A stretch of 20,639 nt of DNA from Gallionellaceae bacterium UBA6222. GTDB lineage: Bacteria > Pseudomonadota > Gammaproteobacteria > Burkholderiales > Gallionellaceae. The notes beneath the pieces are model-generated. The model did no database searches. It had not been told where the DNA came from and saw only the letters and a list, made by a program, of their open reading frames with translations. The DNA is taken from positions 299 to 20,937 of the forward strand of contig DISA01000045.1 of assembly GCA_002421915.1 (NCBI GenBank). Direction: 5' to 3'. Shown in pieces: positions 7,478 through 15,207 of this stretch. The first letter of the stretch is position 1; each line of letters begins with the position of its first letter. A program made the translations under genes and the position numbers.

Positions 7478-9039
7478 CCGGCAGACAACAGCATTTCCAG
7501 TTTGCGCCACGCCTGTGCGTTGGCTCTGCTGTCCGGCGCTTGCGCGGTGGTAAAGCGCACCGACCATGCGCGCTCTTCTGAGGAGAGGGGTTGTTGCAAG
7601 GTCTGCAATTTTTCCAGCACCGCCACATCGGCTTCCGATGCGTCGTGTCGGCGTTGTTCGATGCGTTGGCGCAACGCGGGGTCCGGGGCATGCAGGCTGG
7701 CGATGGCGAAGGGTACGGACAAGTTGTGCGCGAGCCGGCGGAATTGCTCGCGCTCGGCGCGATTAAGAAAGGCGGCATCGACGATCACCACGTGTCCGGC
7801 CTGCAATATCTCCCGCGCCAATTCGTGCAGGCGCGCGTAGGTTCTTTCTGTCGCCGCTGCACCATAGATGTCGCCGCGACTGCGTTCGCCTGCCTGCAAA
7901 CCATGCAGGCGTTTGCGCTCGACATCGGAACGGAGGCGGATGGCGCCCATCTGCTCGACAAGGTATTGCGCAAACGTGGTCTTGCCCGAACCGGGCAGAC
8001 CGTGGGTGATGATCAGCACGGGATGACTTTCATGCAAACAGTGCTGCGCCAGCGCCAGATAACTGCGGCAGGCGCGCAATGCATCGGCTCCGGCGCGCAC
8101 GGCTATCCCCGGCTGGGCGGAACGAATGGCACTGACCTTGGCGCGCACCGCCGCGCGATAGGCAAGATAGAAACGCAGCACGGCGATGCCCGCGTAATCG
8201 CCGGTTGTTTCCAGATAGCCGTTGAGGAAGCGCCACGCGTAGTCCGGCCGCCCGCGATGCAGCAAGTCCATCATGGTAAAGGCGACTTCGCTCATCACGT
8301 CGATCCAGCGCAGGGCGGGATTGAATTCGATGCCGTCAAAAGGTATCGGCTGGTCGCCGATGAGGGCAATATTGCCCAGATGCAGATCACCGTGGCATTC
8401 GCGCACAAAACCCCGCGCGCGGCGTGAAGCGAACAGAGTTGCGCGGGCCGCGAATTCGTCTTCGGTTGCCCGCTGTGATGATGCAAGCAATACCCGGCCT
8501 GCATCGTCCCGCAACAGGGTGCGCATCTGCCCGAAATTCTGCAATGTGGCAGCGCGGATCGTTGCCGCTGTCCCGTATCGTGCATCCGCCACTCCCGGCA
8601 ATGCAGCGTGGAAGCCTGCAACGGCGGCAGACAGCCGGTCGATGTGGCGCGGCAATAACTCACCCCGCACCAAACTGCGATCCAGCAGCGCATGGGCCGG
8701 AAAACGGCGCATCTTCACCGCGTATTCAATAGCCGGTTGCGCGCCTATCTGCGGCGCATCCGTACTGCCGCCGATGGCCACCACTTCCAGATAAAGTGCC
8801 GACGCGGTGCGCCGGTTGAGCCTGATTTCCTCGGCACAATAGTGCTTGCGCGCGGCCAATCTGGTGTAGTTCAGAAAACCAAGATCAACCGCTTTCTTGA
8901 TTTTGTAGGCAAATTTTCCCGCCAGCAATATCCAGGAGATGTGGGTCTCGATCACGCGCACACTTTTCACGGTGTGCGGGTAGCACTGCTTATCGCGAAG
9001 GCCGCGGATGAGGCAAAGTTGATCGTCGTTGTCGTTCAT
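7474..9039 (-). CDS. Bifunctional APH-like phosphotransferase / P-loop kinase fusion protein
   Basis: A 521-residue cytoplasmic protein with two domains. Residues about 25-335 resemble aminoglycoside/choline phosphotransferases: Lys-rich FAYKIKKAVDLGFLNY near the N-terminus, the Brenner-type HGDLHLGN loop (216-223) and the metal-binding FDGIEF (D235). Residues about 340-521 form an AAA_33/zeta-toxin-like P-loop kinase with GLPGSGKTT (347-355) and RSDVERKRL (from 370). Fusions of this architecture are known as conserved proteins whose substrate is undefined. The ATG at complement 9037-9039 has AGGGG about 6 nt upstream; the frame is open further upstream, but that part overlaps hslR antisense-free coding and shows no homology. 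It overlaps the ScsD-like gene by 4 nt. Antibiotic resistance should not be assumed. Confidence 0.88.
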   Translation of the reverse strand: MNDNDDQLCLIRGLRDKQCYPHTVKSVRVIETHISWILLAGKFAYKIKKAVDLGFLNYTRLAARKHYCAEEIRLNRRTASALYLEVVAIGGSTDAPQIGAQPAIEYAVKMRRFPAHALLDRSLVRGELLPRHIDRLSAAVAGFHAALPGVADARYGTAATIRAATLQNFGQMRTLLRDDAGRVLLASSQRATEDEFAARATLFASRRARGFVRECHGDLHLGNIALIGDQPIPFDGIEFNPALRWIDVMSEVAFTMMDLLHRGRPDYAWRFLNGYLETTGDYAGIAVLRFYLAYRAAVRAKVSAIRSAQPGIAVRAGADALRACRSYLALAQHCLHESHPVLIITHGLPGSGKTTFAQYLVEQMGAIRLRSDVERKRLHGLQAGERSRGDIYGAAATERTYARLHELAREILQAGHVVIVDAAFLNRAEREQFRRLAHNLSVPFAIASLHAPDPALRQRIEQRRHDASEADVAVLEKLQTLQQPLSSEERAWSVRFTTAQAPDSRANAQAWRKLEMLLSAG

Positions 9040-9068
9040 CACGACCCCTATTGCTGGCCATCTGTTTC

Positions 9069-9142
9069 TTGTGGGTCGGGTTTTAACCCGGCAGACCAAT
9101 ACAGCCACTCTCGAATCTGTCGGGTTAAAACCCGACCCACAA
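9069..9142. repeat. Perfect 22-bp inverted repeat (REP-like hairpin) between hslR and the kinase gene
   Basis: The arms 9069-9090 and 9121-9142 are perfect reverse complements (core GTGGGTCGGGTTTTAACCCG), separated by 30 nt. Pairing continues for 4 of the next 5 bases inward. Each arm itself contains a smaller palindrome, CGGGTTTTAACCCG. It fills most of the 124-nt gap between the hslR stop and the kinase start, both on the minus strand. It could end hslR transcription, shield the 3' end of its mRNA, or be a dispersed palindromic element. Elements with GGGTCGGGTT...AACCCGAC ends are common in proteobacterial genomes, but no second copy is present here. Confidence 0.7.
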
Positions 9143-9163
9143 CGGCCCATGAACGGTTCGCCC

Positions 9164-9586
9164 TCACTCGAAATCTCCCCACGCGCTCTTGCGCGGGGTG
9201 CGCTTGCCTTCCACCATGCGCGCGATCTCGCGCCGGTCGCGCTTGGTCGGTCGCCCCTTGAGATCGGACTGCGGCAACAGCTTGTTCTGCTCGGCCTGTA
9301 CCGCGCGCCGCTGTTTGCTTGCGTCGGTCTCGCGATACAGTTTTTGCGCCACCGGTGCCGGACCGCGTTTGCCCGATAAGCCGAGCACTTCGACCTCGTG
9401 CTGGTACGGCCCGAGGCGGATGACGATGAGATCACCCGCGCCAACGGTCTTCGCCTGTTTGACGCGCGCGCCGTCCATCGTAACCTTGCCGCTTTCGACC
9501 GCGTCGGCCGCGATGCTGCGCGTCTTGAAGAAGCGCGCGGCCCACAGCCATTTGTCGATACGCAGTTTTTCGGCGGGTTCGTTCAT
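9164..9586 (-). CDS. hslR: Hsp15-type S4-domain RNA-binding protein
   Basis: A 140-residue homologue of Hsp15, the heat-inducible protein that binds stalled 50S subunits carrying nascent chains and helps recycle them. The S4 RNA-binding domain fills residues about 8-65: LRIDKWLWAARFFKTRS, AVESGKV and DGARVKQAKTV followed by GDLIVIRLG. A basic tail follows (KGRPTKRDRREIARMVEGKR), typical of this family. The ATG (complement 9584-9586) was preferred over an upstream in-frame start because homology begins at about residue 8; the Shine-Dalgarno is weak. It is divergent from the efflux operon, and the 215 bases between them carry the regulatory elements listed separately. Confidence 0.92.
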   Translation of the reverse strand: MNEPAEKLRIDKWLWAARFFKTRSIAADAVESGKVTMDGARVKQAKTVGAGDLIVIRLGPYQHEVEVLGLSGKRGPAPVAQKLYRETDASKQRRAVQAEQNKLLPQSDLKGRPTKRDRREIARMVEGKRTPRKSAWGDFE

Positions 9587-9723
9587 TAATTTCTGCTTGA
9601 AAGAAAAAAGATATGCCTGTGCGCTGAAGTTGCCGCCTGCGCGGAACCAACCGCATGCGGCGGTATCCGACACTGCGGATTGTGTGGGAGGCGGGCAGGC
9701 GCGTCAAACATCGGCAGGACGAC

Positions 9724-9755
9724 TTGCACCATTCCGCACCCATACTCTATAGAAT
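9724..9755 (+). promoter_or_regulatory. Weak candidate promoter for the efflux operon
   Basis: TTGCAC (9724-9729) followed after 18 nt by TATAGA (9748-9753), or the overlapping TAGAAT (9750-9755), gives a plausible but poor sigma70 promoter. Transcription would begin near 9760, just before the perfect dyad at 9767-9783. The call rests on position and partial matches only. Confidence 0.3.
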
Positions 9756-9766
9756 CGCACCCAGGA

Positions 9767-9783
9767 CCGTTCGTATCGAACGG
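9767..9783. promoter_or_regulatory. Perfect 7-bp dyad, candidate operator or 5'UTR hairpin of the efflux operon
   Basis: CCGTTCGTATCGAACGG has 7-bp perfect arms around a 3-nt centre. It sits between the candidate promoter and the Shine-Dalgarno (AAAGG, 9791-9795) of the NodT-family gene. Size and symmetry fit a TetR- or MarR-family operator, which often control export operons, but no regulator gene is adjacent. It could also form a small hairpin in the leader mRNA. Confidence 0.45.
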
Positions 9784-9801
9784 CAGGCAGAAAGGCCGAA
9801 G

Positions 9802-11232
9802 TTGAACATCCCGTTCCGTATCCTGACGTTGCTCGTCCCGCTGGCCGGTTGCGCCGTTGGGCCGGACTATGTGAGGCAGGACCCCGCCGCCCCGGCCAAC
9901 TGGAGCGATTCATCCGGCATGCGCGTCTCGCAGCAGCGGGAAGATATTTCGCACTGGTGGCAACGGCTGCAAGATCCCCTGCTGAACGATCTTATTGAAA
10001 CCGCGCTGCGCAACAGCCCTGATCTGCGCGGTGCCCGCGCCAAACTGCTTGAGTCGCGCGCGCGCCTCAACCTGTCCGACGCCGACTTCATGCCCGGACT
10101 GAACGGCGCACTGGCTGCCAGCCGCAGCAAGACAGGCAATGCTTCGCCCGCCGATCAGTTTAGCGCCGGCTTCGACGCAAGCTGGGAATTGGATCTGTTC
10201 GGCGGACTGCGCCGCGCCAACGAGGCGGCCGCAGCAGATGCCGGTGCAACACTGGCAAACCTGTATGGCACCCAAGTCTCGCTCGCCGCCGAAGTGGCGC
10301 TGAACTATGTACAACTGCGCAGCCTGCAGGAGCGTCTCGCCATCGCCCGCAGCAATCTGGCGGCCCAGCGCGAGACCTTGCAGATCACCGAGTGGCGCGC
10401 CGAGGCCGGGCTGGTGACCTCGATGGAGGTGGAGCAGGCGAAGGGTAACTTGCAACAAACACTGGCCGGCATTCCCGCGCTTGCCACCAGCCTGACCCGT
10501 GCCGAGAATCGTCTGGCCGTGTTGCTGGGGCAGTTCCCCGCTACCCTGCACGCACAATTGAATACGCCAGCCGTTTTGCCGCCGCTGCCGGACGAGGTCG
10601 CACTCAACATTCCCGCCGATACCTTGCGCCAGCGCCCCGATGTGCAGGCGGCTGAGAGAAGGCTGGCAGCGGAGACCGCGCGTATCGGTCAGGCAACGGC
10701 GGCACGTTATCCGTCTTTCTCACTGGGCGGCAGTCTTGGTTGGCGCGCCACCACCGTCGGCGCACTCGGTGACAGCAGTTCATTGGCGCGTTCTGTGTCG
10801 GCCAGTCTCGCGCAGACGATTTTTGACGGCGGACGTTTGCGCAGCCGCGTCGATGCACAGAATGCGGTGCAGCAACAGGCACTCATCGCGTATGAAAAAA
10901 CGGTACTGCTCGCGCTGGAGGAGGTGGAGAACGCACTGGCCGGCTATGCCAACGGCCACGAACGCCGGGCCGCCCTGCAGGAAGCGGTGGCATCCGCGCG
11001 CAGTGCCGCGCTCATCGCCCGACAACGCTATGCAAGCGGCCTAATCGATTTCCGCAGCGTGCTCGACACCGACCGCACCCTGCTTTCCAGCGAGGACAAC
11101 CTGGCCGGTGCCGAGCTGGATGAACGCTCCGCATTGATCAGTTTGTACAAGGCGATGGGCGGCGGCTGGAACGAGGGCGCCGCCACCGCGCGCGTCATGC
11201 AAACAAAAACCGATGAAAGTTCACGACCATGA
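9802..11232 (+). CDS. RND/MacAB-type outer-membrane efflux lipoprotein, NodT family
   Basis: A 476-residue TolC-like outer-membrane channel subunit. The start was placed at TTG 9802 because it gives a compact lipoprotein signal peptide (MNIPFRILTLLVPLAGC) with a lipobox LAGC and modified C17, and because AAAGG lies 6 nt upstream. The open frame extends back to 9655 but without homology. After the lipobox come AVGPDY, the usual mature start of NodT proteins, and two outer-membrane-efflux repeats: ASWELDLFGG and ALNYVQLR in the first; RQRPDVQAAERRLAA, TIFDGGRLRSRVDAQ and ALEEVENAL in the second. The stop overlaps the adaptor start as ATGA (11229-11232). It should provide the exit duct for the three proteins encoded downstream. 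Confidence 0.92.
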   Translation: MNIPFRILTLLVPLAGCAVGPDYVRQDPAAPANWSDSSGMRVSQQREDISHWWQRLQDPLLNDLIETALRNSPDLRGARAKLLESRARLNLSDADFMPGLNGALAASRSKTGNASPADQFSAGFDASWELDLFGGLRRANEAAAADAGATLANLYGTQVSLAAEVALNYVQLRSLQERLAIARSNLAAQRETLQITEWRAEAGLVTSMEVEQAKGNLQQTLAGIPALATSLTRAENRLAVLLGQFPATLHAQLNTPAVLPPLPDEVALNIPADTLRQRPDVQAAERRLAAETARIGQATAARYPSFSLGGSLGWRATTVGALGDSSSLARSVSASLAQTIFDGGRLRSRVDAQNAVQQQALIAYEKTVLLALEEVENALAGYANGHERRAALQEAVASARSAALIARQRYASGLIDFRSVLDTDRTLLSSEDNLAGAELDERSALISLYKAMGGGWNEGAATARVMQTKTDESSRP

Positions 11233-12506
11233 ATGACACCTCCCAATCGAGCCAAGATTTGCTGCTCTCCCTCACCCGTTCGCCGCAGAGTGGCAAACGC
11301 AGGATTGTGCTGTTGCTCGCCGCGACTGCCATCGCGCTGTTGCTGGCGGGGTGGCTGCTGTTCCCTGTATCGAATGATGCGAAGAATGCCGGCTATGTCA
11401 CCGAGGCGGTTGCCAGGGGCGACTTGGCAGTAAAAGTTTCGGCCACCGGCAACCTGTATCCGACCAATCAGGTGGACGTCGGCAGCGAGTTGTCCGGCAT
11501 CGTCGAGGCCGTGCTGGTGGATGAGAACGACCGGGTCAAGCACGGGCAGATTCTGGCGCGGCTCGACCCGTCCAAGCTGAACGACCAGGTGCTCAAGTCG
11601 CAGGCCGCGGTACTGGCGGCCGAGGCGCAGGTGGCACAGATGCAGGCCACGGTAAAGGAATCCCGTGCCGCGCTGGGCCGTCTGCGGCGGGTCGCCGAGC
11701 TGAGCGGCGGCAAGGTGCCGTCGCCGAGCGAATTGGAAAGTGCGGAGGCGGCAGCGGTGCGCGCTGAAGCCAACGAAGCCAACGCACGTGCCGCTGCGGC
11801 ACAGGCTTCCGCTACCCTGCGCTCGGACCAGACCAACCTGTCCAAAGCCTCGATCCGCTCCCCCATTGACGGCATCGTGCTCACGCGCAAGATCGAGCCG
11901 GGACAGACGGTCGCGGCTTCGTTGCAGGCCCCGGTGCTATTCACCCTGGCCGAGGATCTGGCACGCATGCAGCTGCAGGTGGCCGTGGATGAAGCCGATG
12001 TGAGCCAAGTCAAACCCGGGCAGACCGCCTACTTCACAGTTGATGCCTGGCCGGGGCGGCAATATCCGGCCGAGATCGAGCGGGTCGGCTTCGGCGCGCA
12101 GACCACCGACGGTGTGGTGACCTACAAGACCATCCTGAAGGTATCGAACAGCGACTTGAGCCTGCGCCCCGGCATGACCGCCACGGCGGAGATCTCGACC
12201 GCAAAATTGAACGATGTGTTGCTGGTGCCGAATGCCGCATTGCGCTTCAAGCCGATACAGGCGAACAAACCGGCCGCCTCCGGCGGCTTCGCCGCCAGTC
12301 TGATGCCGCGCGCTCCGTCACAACCCAAGCAAGCCAAGGACAGCGCCACCGGCACGACACGGACCGTCTGGATTCTGCAGGACAACCAGCCGATGCCGGT
12401 CGGAATCACCATCGGCTTGTCCGACGGGCGTTACGCGCAAGTGGTGGGCGGCGACCTGAAGCCGGGCATGGCCGTGATAAGCGGAATGCAGAAGTCCGAA
12501 AAATGA
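11229..12506 (+). CDS. Periplasmic adaptor (MacA/HlyD-type membrane fusion protein)
   Basis: A 425-residue adaptor linking the inner-membrane MacB-type complex to the outer-membrane channel. It has an N-terminal anchor (about residues 25-45) followed by a lipoyl half-motif (GSELSGIVEAVLVDENDRVK), a coiled-coil hairpin of about 80 residues rich in Ala/Glu/Arg (about 115-200), the second lipoyl half (IRSPIDGIVLTRKIEPGQTV), a beta-barrel domain (LQVAVDEADVSQVKPGQ) and a membrane-proximal domain (LLVPNAALRF). A low-complexity linker of about 35 residues rich in Pro/Ala/Lys follows ALRF, as in several MacA proteins. Both ends overlap neighbours by ATGA. The substrate cannot be read from the sequence. 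Confidence 0.92.
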   Translation: MNDTSQSSQDLLLSLTRSPQSGKRRIVLLLAATAIALLLAGWLLFPVSNDAKNAGYVTEAVARGDLAVKVSATGNLYPTNQVDVGSELSGIVEAVLVDENDRVKHGQILARLDPSKLNDQVLKSQAAVLAAEAQVAQMQATVKESRAALGRLRRVAELSGGKVPSPSELESAEAAAVRAEANEANARAAAAQASATLRSDQTNLSKASIRSPIDGIVLTRKIEPGQTVAASLQAPVLFTLAEDLARMQLQVAVDEADVSQVKPGQTAYFTVDAWPGRQYPAEIERVGFGAQTTDGVVTYKTILKVSNSDLSLRPGMTATAEISTAKLNDVLLVPNAALRFKPIQANKPAASGGFAASLMPRAPSQPKQAKDSATGTTRTVWILQDNQPMPVGITIGLSDGRYAQVVGGDLKPGMAVISGMQKSEK

Positions 12507-13228
12507 AAGCGGAATCACCTCACGCCGGGACAGATGCGCTGATCACCCTGGCCGGCATCACCAAGACCTACGGCCACGGACAGGCGGCGTTCCAAGCCCT
12601 GAGCGGGATTGATCTGGCCATCCGCCAGGGTGAATTCGTCGCCATCATGGGGCCCAGCGGTTCCGGCAAATCGACGGCGATGAACATTTTGGGCTGTCTC
12701 GACACGCCGACTTCCGGCGCTTATCTGTTTGAGGGCGTGCATGTCGAGCATCTCTCACGCGATCAGCGCGCACTGTTGCGGCGGCACTATCTCGGTTTCG
12801 TGTTCCAGGGATTCAACCTGCTGGCGCGCACCACGGCACAGGAGAATGTGGAGCTGCCGCTGCTCTATCGCGGTGAGACTGCCCAAGCGCGGCACGAGCT
12901 GGCGCTGGGTGCATTGCGCTCGGTCGGCCTGGAAGAATGGGCGTACCACACTTCTTCCGAATTGTCCGGCGGGCAGCAACAGCGGGTCGCCATCGCCCGC
13001 GCCATCGTGACCAACCCCAAGGTGCTGCTCGCCGACGAGCCGACCGGCAATCTGGATTCCAAACGCGGGCACGAGATCATGGAGCTGCTGGTCAACATGA
13101 ACCGCGAGCACGGCATCACCATCCTGATGGTGACGCACGAACCGGACATCGCCGCCTACGCCGGGCGCATCGTGCATTTTGTGGACGGGAAAATTGCGCG
13201 CGATGCGGTGAACGGAGAAACCGCATGA
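12503..13228 (+). CDS. ABC transporter ATPase, MacB/LolD type
   Basis: A 241-residue nucleotide-binding subunit. Walker A GPSGSGKST (50-58), Q-loop Q102 in VFQGFNLL, signature LSGGQQQR (154-161), Walker B VLLADEP (174-180) followed by TGNLDS, and H-loop H212 in MVTHE are all intact, so it should hydrolyse ATP. The TGNLDSKRG segment is characteristic of the MacB/LolD/FtsE subgroup that powers mechanotransmission rather than transmembrane pumping. In E. coli MacB the ATPase and permease are fused; here they are separate genes overlapping by 4 nt (13225-13228). Confidence 0.95.
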   Translation: MKAESPHAGTDALITLAGITKTYGHGQAAFQALSGIDLAIRQGEFVAIMGPSGSGKSTAMNILGCLDTPTSGAYLFEGVHVEHLSRDQRALLRRHYLGFVFQGFNLLARTTAQENVELPLLYRGETAQARHELALGALRSVGLEEWAYHTSSELSGGQQQRVAIARAIVTNPKVLLADEPTGNLDSKRGHEIMELLVNMNREHGITILMVTHEPDIAAYAGRIVHFVDGKIARDAVNGETA

Positions 13229-14436
13229 TGGGCTGGACCACTTTGCTGCTGGCGCTGCGCGAGATCCGGCGCAATCTGATGCGCTCCTTCCTCACTGTGC
13301 TGGGTATCGTCATCGGGGTCGCCGCGGTCGTCACCATGGTGACACTGGGCAACGGCGCAACGCAGGCGGTGTCGGACCAGATCACCAGCCTCGGCAGCAA
13401 TTTGTTGCTGCTGCGTCCCGGCCAGCGCCTGGGCCCGGGCAGCAGCAGTCTGGGTGCGCCCAGCTTCAGGGCGGCGGATGCCGAGGCCATCAAGAGCCAG
13501 ATCGGCTCGCTCACCGCGGTCGCGCCGGCAGTGAGCCGGACCACGCTGGTGGTGGTTGGCAGCAAGAACTGGGCAACCTCTGTCACCGGCAGCACCGAGG
13601 ATTATTTTTCCGCCGGCAACTGGAAACTGGCGGAAGGCCGTATTTTCAGCCCCACCGAGGAACGCGCCGGCAAGGCGGTGTGCATCATCGGCGCCACCGT
13701 GCGCAGGGAGCTGTTCACGGAGCACAGCCCGGTGGGCGATATGATGCGTATCAGGCAATTCTCCTGTGAAGTAATCGGCGTGCTTGCGGCCAAGGGGCAG
13801 AGCGCGATGGGGAGGGATCAGGACGACACCGTGGTCATGCCGCTGCGCACGGTGCAGCGGCGACTGACCGGCAGGCTGGATGTGACCAATATCCTGATCT
13901 CGATGATGGATGATGCATCGACCACGCAAGTGATCAACCAGGTCACCGCACTGATGCGCGAACAGCGCAAACTGGCGGACAACGAAGACGACAATTTCAG
14001 TGTGCAGGACACCAAGGAGATCGCCAAGGCGCTTTCCGGCACGATCGGCACCATGACCGCGCTGCTGGGCGCGGTTGCCGCCGTCAGTCTGCTGGTTGGC
14101 GGCATCGGCATCATGAACATCATGCTGGTCTCGGTGACGGAACGCACACGCGAGATCGGCATCCGCCTCGCCATCGGGGCACAGGAAAAAGAAGTGCTGC
14201 TGCAATTCCTCACCGAGGCGGTGGTGCTGTCGGCCTTTGGCGGCCTCGTCGGCCTCCTGCTCGCGGCCGTTGCCTGTTACTTCCTCGCCTCCCTGCTGGC
14301 ATTGCCGCTCATCTTCAGTCCCGGCATCAACCTGCTGGCCTTCGGCTTTTCCGCCGCCATCGGTGTGATCTTCGGTTACGTCCCGGCGCGGCGCGCGGCG
14401 CAGCTCGACCCGATCGAGGCGTTGCGCCATGAATAG
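13225..14436 (+). CDS. ABC transporter permease, MacB type (MacB_PCD plus FtsX domain)
   Basis: A 403-residue inner-membrane subunit. TM1 (about 21-43) follows the REIRRNLMRSFLTVLGIVIG motif. A periplasmic core domain of about 220 residues comes next, then three TMs (about 275-300, 330-357 and 368-388) forming the FtsX domain with the coupling motif VTERTREIGIRLAIGA and the ending PARRAAQLDPIEALRHE. This four-TM topology is the MacB hallmark. Two adjacent ATG codons (13225 and 13228) are possible starts; the first overlaps the ATPase stop, and GGAG at 13214-13217 fits either. With the three upstream genes it makes a complete tripartite exporter; candidate substrates for such systems include macrolides, peptides and siderophores, but none is indicated here. 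Confidence 0.94.
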   Translation: MMGWTTLLLALREIRRNLMRSFLTVLGIVIGVAAVVTMVTLGNGATQAVSDQITSLGSNLLLLRPGQRLGPGSSSLGAPSFRAADAEAIKSQIGSLTAVAPAVSRTTLVVVGSKNWATSVTGSTEDYFSAGNWKLAEGRIFSPTEERAGKAVCIIGATVRRELFTEHSPVGDMMRIRQFSCEVIGVLAAKGQSAMGRDQDDTVVMPLRTVQRRLTGRLDVTNILISMMDDASTTQVINQVTALMREQRKLADNEDDNFSVQDTKEIAKALSGTIGTMTALLGAVAAVSLLVGGIGIMNIMLVSVTERTREIGIRLAIGAQEKEVLLQFLTEAVVLSAFGGLVGLLLAAVACYFLASLLALPLIFSPGINLLAFGFSAAIGVIFGYVPARRAAQLDPIEALRHE

Positions 14437-14443
14437 GCAAGGC

Positions 14444-14468
14444 GGCCGGTGTCTGTTCGTTACCGGCC
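14444..14468. terminator. Hairpin between convergent genes, possible bidirectional terminator
   Basis: A perfect 7-bp stem GGCCGGT (14444-14450) / ACCGGCC (14462-14468) with an 11-nt loop lies in the 52-nt gap between the permease stop and the regulator stop, which face each other. The stem is very GC-rich, but no T-run follows on either strand, so Rho-independent termination is only a possibility. Confidence 0.4.
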
Positions 14469-14488
14469 CCGGAAAAGACCTTCGAGAT

Positions 14489-15148
14489 TTACATCGACTT
14501 GCCCTCCGTTGCCCACTCGGCGACTCCGTCCCGCAGGTGGATGGCCGAATAGCCCTCCTGCTTGAGCAGTGCCACAGCATCAACCGCCATCAGGCAGTAA
14601 GGACCGCGACAGTAAGCGACGATAGCCCGGTCTTTGGGCAGCTCCGCCAATCTCTTGCGCAGCTCCTCCAGCGGGATTGAGCGCGCAAACGGCAGGTGCG
14701 CATTCAGGTACTCCTCGCTGGGCCTCACATCCAGCACGACCACCTCACCCGTGCGTGCCGCCTTCATCAGGCTTTCACGGTTGTTGGCCACCAGGTCATC
14801 CGGCCGGGTGGCGATCTTGCGCAGGACCAGTTGCAAATCGACCAGGCGCTCTTCCGCCAGCGTGTGAATCTGCACCCACAGATTGGCCACTGATTTGTCC
14901 GCAAGCCGGTAGTAGATATTCTTGCCCTGTCGCTCGGTATCAACCAGATGCGCCATGCGCAACTCGCGCAAATGCGCGCTGGCCAGTTTGACGCTAATGG
15001 AAGCTTCATTTGCGAGAGCCTCAACTGTCTTTTCACCCTGGCAAAGCAATTCGATCAATTCCAGACGCTTCGGGCTGGAAAACACCTTGCCGATCCGTGC
15101 CACTTGTTCGTAGAGCAGGTCTTTGATCTTGCGCGCGTCTCTTACCAT
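14489..15148 (-). CDS. ArsR-family transcriptional regulator fused to a rhodanese domain
   Basis: A 219-residue regulator. Residues about 10-95 form an ArsR winged helix-turn-helix: FSSPKRLELIELLCQGEKTV, a recognition region VKLASAHLRELRMAHLV and the wing RQGKNIYYRLAD. Residues about 125-217 form a rhodanese domain: VVVLDVRPSEEYLNAHLPFA, active-site loop CRGPYC (C180-C185) and DGVAEW. The usual ArsR metal-binding cysteine motif (CVC) is absent. The only cysteines are C36 in the HTH and the two in the rhodanese loop, so sensing of sulfane sulfur or persulfide is plausible by inference. The start at 15148 was chosen because homology begins there; in-frame sequence upstream covers the divergent promoter. 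It is convergent to the export operon and divergent from the DsrE-family gene, which it probably controls along with itself. Confidence 0.9.
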   Translation of the reverse strand: MVRDARKIKDLLYEQVARIGKVFSSPKRLELIELLCQGEKTVEALANEASISVKLASAHLRELRMAHLVDTERQGKNIYYRLADKSVANLWVQIHTLAEERLVDLQLVLRKIATRPDDLVANNRESLMKAARTGEVVVLDVRPSEEYLNAHLPFARSIPLEELRKRLAELPKDRAIVAYCRGPYCLMAVDAVALLKQEGYSAIHLRDGVAEWATEGKSM

Positions 15149-15172
15149 GATAGTCCCATAATCGTTTGATTG

Positions 15173-15189
15173 TTCATTATAGCAATGAA
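15173..15189 (-). promoter_or_regulatory. Extended -10 promoter of the regulator gene with overlapping dyad
   Basis: On the minus strand TGCTATAAT (complement of 15176-15184) is a perfect extended -10 element, which can work without a good -35; none is seen at the right spacing. A dyad TTCATT (15173-15178) / AATGAA (15184-15189) covers it. Transcription would start near 15169, about 20 nt before the ATG. The overlap suggests autoregulation by the ArsR-rhodanese protein. Confidence 0.55.
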
Positions 15190-15207
15190 TGATTGCCCAT
15201 GATTTTA

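Noticed and set aside
7474..9039. Aminoglycoside resistance gene
   Set aside because: The HGDLHLGN loop is shared by many phosphotransferases, and the fusion with a P-loop kinase marks a conserved housekeeping-like family of unknown substrate.
9040..9444. In-frame N-terminal extension of the kinase fusion gene
   Set aside because: It runs through the inverted repeat and across hslR and has no homology; the ATG at 9037-9039 has a ribosome site.
13156..14583. Long open frame (475 codons) on the minus strand across the permease gene
   Set aside because: It is antisense to a gene with clear MacB homology, is rich in His/Arg/Gln/Asp as expected from GC-rich shadow frames, and shows no recognisable motif.
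14489..15148. Classical arsenic or metal-sensing ArsR
   Set aside because: No CVC-type metal-binding cysteine motif and no arsenic resistance genes nearby; a rhodanese domain is fused instead.
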